Source: Cryptomeria japonica (lineage: Eukaryota > Streptophyta > Pinopsida > Cupressales > Cupressaceae). From it: DNA of 64,000 bases. How positions within the stretch are numbered: position 1 is the stretch's first letter; each line of letters starts with the position of its first letter. The position numbers and the translations under genes are program-made. Location: assembly GCF_030272615.1 (NCBI RefSeq), contig NC_081408.1, positions 616,154,476 to 616,218,475 of the forward strand, in the 5' to 3' direction. Under the pieces are notes generated by a model. It was not told the origin of the DNA, ran no database searches, and saw nothing but the letters and a program-made list of their open reading frames with translations. Of the stretch, positions 59,701 to 64,000 are shown one piece after another.

Positions 59701-60967
59701 CACAGTGAGATAATACCCTGTTAGGAGTAAATGAAATATTACAATGGGGAATGCACATGAATTTAGGTACACTGCCTAGAGCTCTTTTCTCAAATCATAT
59801 AACAAGAAGGGCTACAACCCTGGGGAAGGCTCACTTCCTTACAGAAACATTTGGATTACATCTGGAGGATCATGAACTGATGAAATAGCATCTCCTCATG
59901 TCTGATTATAGTTCCAGTTAAGCACATAACACCAACTTTGCTCTTTCGCACTTCTTCAACCTTCTTCGCACTTCTCCTTTGCTACTGAAAGATTAAATCA
60001 ATGTTCGCACACACAGATAGCACGCAGATACATCCGAAGCATGACTATTACATATATTTATACAAATCATCAACCTATATTTCAAGGTCGGCTCAACACA
60101 CATCACAAATTACAAAGCAATAACCTCACATGCTATAATATCACATGCAGACCAAAACAATGTTGGCTAAGACATAGTATGGACCTAAACCAATACCTCG
60201 AACAAACAACACCATCAAGGATTACACTTCAAACATATGCAACATGCTACAATCATCATTAATGTCGCATAACATGAAGAACACCACCGAATCAAGAAAA
60301 TGATCAATAATGCACACAACGATCAATGTGGACCATCAACACAGATAGAACACAATCTAGAAACATCCACAAGCATCATGAATTACCACAACAACAACCG
60401 CAACATCACCACTTACTATAATCTTCATCATCATTATACCATACTTCAAGAACATCAACTATACTGACTGTCAAACTGAAAAATTCACTTGCGGACTTCC
60501 AAATCACGAACCATTTGAATTGAGGACACATCTGAATGCCCCAAACACTACCAAATCCACAAACCAAGATATTGCAATCCGGAGCAATGCAGAGCAGAAA
60601 CCAAAACACTGATCAACACAACCAACTGAAAACCAACCTCAATACCAGATCTCATAACTCTATCAAATCACCATGCGGACCTCTAAAACTTTCACTGAAT
60701 CAACTAGAGATAAGTATCTCAAAACCCTTTAATCCACAACAATTGATTTGCAACACACTGGCCAAACCAACTCATCTAATTTGACCGCAACACTGGAACA
60801 CACAGAAGAATATGTTGACATCAATGACAACACATCATTCCAACAAACTTGTCGGCAATATCCAACAACAAGTACATGTCGATGAGACAAACACTGTCTC
60901 ATTGAAATTCTACCATAGTAGAGATTTTCCACATTTTTCAATTTGCAAGTAGCCTAAAATAAAATCC
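56795..60967 (-). repeat. Array C right LTR, truncated by a LINE
   Basis: Starts TGAAGGAACACAATGAGG and parallels the central LTR through CTCATCGACACAA. A solo LTR (59506-60867) is nested in it. After the insertion the LTR resumes with ACAAGTACATGTCGATGAG and stops near 60967, where a 5'-truncated LINE begins. Confidence 0.75.
59506..60867 (+). mobile_element. Solo LTR, family H, copy 2
   Basis: 1362 bp, TGTTGGCAACAATGCAACAAAC ... AATATCCAACA without the long ends. The uninterrupted site exists at about 44840-44880 (CTCATCGACACAAGTACATG), which defines both junctions. The target duplication is ACA(A)AG on the left and ACAAG on the right, differing by one base. The body matches copy 1 at 1081-2506 (shared AACACACATAACAC, GAAAACCCAGTTAAGGG). 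No internal domain is present. Confidence 0.8.
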
Positions 60968-63420
60968 AATGGTTTCATTCACATTGGATTGAGTGTATTC
61001 AGAGTTTCATTTCAACCCCAAGTATATCCGTGTTGGTTAATGGTAGTCCACAAGGTTTCTTCTCTACATATAGAGGAATTAGATAGGGAGATCCTCTTCC
61101 TCCATTCCTATTCATAATCATGGCAAAAGCATTGGGTAGAATTATTGGGAAATACATGGATAATGGAAGGTGAAAAGGAGTTAAAATTGCATGAGGAGTG
61201 GAAGCAGTGACACACACATAGTTTGTTGATGATACACTCCTCATGGGGGAGGATACTACATGGGAAGCAAGAGTTATTAGATCGACTTTGGATAGATATT
61301 GTCGAGTCTTAGGCTAGGCATTTAATTAGCATAAGTCAGAATTCTATTATTTTAATACAAATTTAGATGTACAGAGAGACATTGCAAGGATCCTGGGAGT
61401 AAGAATGGGATGGTTGCTGAGGAAATTTTTGGGCATTCCTTTGTTTGTAGGCATGAATACTTCTAACCTATGGAACAAGTTAGTGGAAAGTTGTTTGGGG
61501 TGTTTGGAGGGATGGAAAAGAAGGTGGTTAACATCAGCGGGCTGAAACATTATGCTCAAATCGGTCATACTAAACAATCCTTTTATTCTCCATGTCCTGT
61601 TTGAAGATACCTGAAAAAGTCTTAATAATCATAGAAAGAGGAATGAGAAAATTCTTTTGGAAGGGCAATCAAGAGAAGGATAAGATCTTGCTGCTGGCAT
61701 GGGATAAGATTTGTAAGCCAAAGGAAGCTGGGGGCACGAGCATTAGAGACTGGAAATCGGTTAATGAAGCTATGGGTGCAAAGCTGATTTGGAGCATGCA
61801 TTCCAAACCAAATCGAAAATGGGTTAGAATTATGATGAATAAGTACTTGGACAAACATGAGGGTGATAGAATTCTAACAATTCAAAATCCATGTAGAGGT
61901 TCAGCCATCTGGAATTTTCTACTAGATTGTAGGAAAATTATTGTGGATCACTTGTCCTGGAAACTTGGTAATGGTAGGCAAACAAATTTTTGGACTAACT
62001 CATGGGAAGGCGTTGACAATCTTAACTCAGATGAGTCCTGGTAGGAAATCAAAGAGACTGTAGTTAGAATATGGGGAATGAATGTGGCAGATTACGTAGT
62101 AAAAGAGGATCAACAAGGCATTGTTAAATGGAGGTGGAAAGATCTAAGGGAACTAAACTTGGATAGAAATTCGGAAAAACATTTTAGAGAGCTGCTAAAG
62201 GGTAGAGTAATTAATCTTATAGGGGATGAGGATACATTTATTTGGTGTGGAGCTAAAAGTGGAAATTACTTAGTCAAAATTGGGTACAACTTGTAGGATA
62301 TTGAATGGAGGAATGAAAAATCACTGGTCCAGGTCTGTTGGAAAGATAGCTACCTTCCAAAAGTGGGGGCTTTTTCTTGGCTCGCAATGAGAGATAGATA
62401 CTCAAAGGGGACAGGTTAAACAAACTGGTATTCTTGGGTCAGTTTAGATGTGTTATGTGCAAGACAGAGTTGGAATCTAAATCCAGTTTCACCTTTTGAT
62501 TTGGTTAACTCTGTTTACCTTCTTTCTCTAGATAAACCACCTTCTACTTCACTGTAATGTGGCTAGAGACTATTGGATGAAACTCTTAGGGAGGTTGGAT
62601 TGGTACACTCCCTTGCTTGCTAACTTGAAAGTATGGTTCCAAAGTTGGGGAATACGAGTAAAAAAAGTCGATATTCTCAAGTATCTAGAAGGTGGCCCAA
62701 TTTGCTTTGATTTGGGAAGCATGGAAGGAGAGAAACCGACATGTATCTTCCAAGGGAAAGAAGAAAGTGAAACTACTTTATGGAATAGGATTGAATGGTC
62801 AATCTTAGAGCTGGTCAACTCGACAATAATGATAGTCAATATTAGAAAACATGGGGGCCCTACAACTGGATAGATAGTAAGATCCAAGTTTTTTGGCCCC
62901 TCATTAAATACAAGCCTGTTAATGGGCTTCCAAGGGTTAATCCTCCTCAAAAGACGACAAGTCAAGTTAGATGGACCCCTCTAGAAGAAGGATGGATAAA
63001 GATCAATTTCGACGGTGCAGCTAGAGGTAATCTAGGCCCCTCGAGTGTTGTATGTATAGCGAGAGATTGGTACAACTACAACTAGTTCTCGTCAACAACT
63101 TGGTGCGTGATCCAACAATCGGGCGTAAGTGAAAGCTGCACTTCTTGCTGTGCAAATGGAAAAGATTTTGGGGGTAGATAGGCTTCATCTTGAGGGAGAT
63201 TCACAAATAATTGTGCATGCTATCCTTAGGGGTAAGGAAAACAATTGGAAACATGATAGGGACATTCAATTCATTAAAAACCTTCTAGCCACCTTCTGAT
63301 AATTCAAAGTATCTCATGTTCCGAGAGAAGGTAATCAAGAGGTAGATAAGTGTGCAAATTAGGTCTTCGAACTCAGTGAAGGTGAAGTAGACATGAAAAC
63401 ATATCATTGACCCATCCACA
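60968..63420 (+). pseudogene. L1-type LINE, 5'-truncated, RT to RNase H
   Basis: Begins inside reverse transcriptase (LVNGSPQGFF, then GDPLPPFLFIIMAKALG), with the catalytic box FVDDTLLMGE near 61218-61247. Then come KFLGIPLFVGMN and GWKRRWLTSAG. After stops at several points the frame gives 61592-62044 (KIPEKVLIIIERGMRKFFWK, WDKICKPKEAGG), a zf-RVT-like region (WKDSYLPKVGAFSWLAMRD) and a C-terminal RNase H (GWIKINFDGAARGNLGPS, LHLEGDSQIIVHAIL). The RNase H is typical of plant L1 elements. It abuts the array C LTR at about 60967, as expected from truncated target-primed insertion. Many stops and shifts. Confidence 0.75.
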
Positions 63421-64000
63421 AATGAATATACTTTGAATTTATCCTAGTCGTTAGCTTTGATCTTATGGTCGAGATGGTCGAGGTGGCTTTTCAAGTTGGC
63501 CAACATGGTGTGCAATCATAAATGTAGTGTTGTGGGAGAAGATTTAAATGCTTGTCAGGTGGTTTAAAGTTGAAGGATTATGAAAAAAAATCAAAATATC
63601 TATATCTTGCTAGGCTGATTGCATTGCATGATACTTTCCCAATGATGCATTGTTGGAGGGGGTGGTGGTAGACATATCAAGTGTCATACCAGTACAAAGA
63701 GTACTATTATTTGTATGGGAAATTTCTCAACTCCTGAAAAGGCAAGAGAATTAAAAGAAACCATATCTAAGAAGGATTTGAACCCAACTTGTTTGGTGTG
63801 ATGAGGAAGCTTGAACAAACAAGTCATAATGTTTTGGGGTGTTGAGTACTCAAGTACGAGATTATATTGAGGGCTTGAACCTGGTCTCTTTGCAGTGTTT
63901 AAAGGTGAGAATTATAGCTCTGAAGGATTTTTATGCAGTGCATAATGAAGGAAAATTTCTCATTGCACGTGGTAAGGCCGATGGTGGTGTTCTGGGGTCC
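63421..64000. other. Unassigned right edge
   Basis: No poly(A) tail or target duplication of the LINE was found, and the array C LTR does not resume. The G-rich phrase GTTGGAGGGGGTGGTGGTAG (about 63650) is in no recognised frame. It may be part of another element. Confidence 0.4.

Larger units (their letters stand above)
27340..60967 (-). mobile_element. Array C: two gag-only LTR elements in tandem sharing a central LTR
   Basis: Minus strand. Read in plus coordinates: truncated LTR (27340-27775), internal region 0 (27776-40210), full LTR (40211-45229), internal region 1 (45230-56794), right LTR (56795-60967, cut by a LINE). The two internal regions are homologous over their length. Both primer sites abut the right-hand LTR, so orientation is the same. 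Removing nested insertions leaves an LTR of about 3.0 kb and internal regions of about 3.7 and 3.9 kb. Only gag-like sequence is present. The LTR-internal-LTR-internal-LTR order is what unequal recombination between LTRs yields. Confidence 0.7.

Overview
The window looks like intergenic DNA from a large, repeat-rich land-plant genome. Almost everything identifiable is LTR retrotransposon: Ty1/copia and several Ty3/gypsy lineages, a TRIM-like element, solo LTRs and a plant-type L1 LINE with an RNase H domain. Plant origin rests on chromodomain gypsy elements with initiator-tRNA-Met primer sites, a Tat-lineage gypsy with a second (archaeal-type) RNase H, and a plant mobile domain (PMD) protein. 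A gymnosperm is my best guess, but that is inference. I found no intact host gene and no tRNA, rRNA or CRISPR array.

Layout. 1-712: 3' end and LTR of an element whose body lies off the left edge. 713-4240: antisense copia pol relic, split by a solo LTR (1081-2506, 5-bp target duplication). 4241-8068: AT-rich DNA, then a decayed intron-containing gene-like unit (5187-8068, +). 8069-8236: reversed LTR fragment. 8237-14372: gypsy A (+), a non-autonomous protease element with a truncated 5' LTR. 14373-16865: copia gag-integrase fused to a LINE-type RNase H fragment. 16880-27236: gypsy E (+), a 5'-truncated Tat-lineage element with pol, then an antisense, apparently spliced PMD gene, then its 3' LTR.

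27340-60967 is one minus-strand unit, array C: LTR, internal, LTR, internal, LTR of a gag-only element with LTRs of about 3 kb. Later insertions break it up: gypsy B (27976-36687, sister of A, intact TSD), a TRIM-like element (40237-42253), chromovirus D (47938-55554, two 1295-bp LTRs, TSD) and a second solo LTR (59506-60867). A 5'-truncated LINE (60968-63420) cuts off the right LTR. 63421-64000 is unassigned.

How the parts fit. Gypsy A and B share LTR ends, polypurine tract, primer site and an ORF (acidic repeats, aspartic protease; a G-patch is visible in B) but have no reverse transcriptase or integrase. They and the gag-only array C would need enzymes from other elements. Gypsy E carries the same kind of G-patch upstream of a complete but stop-riddled pol, so A and B may derive from E-like elements. 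The most interesting locus is the antisense PMD gene of E: it has matching phase-0 splice signals around a 785-bp intron made largely of two minisatellites, and a coding hexamer repeat near its 3' end.
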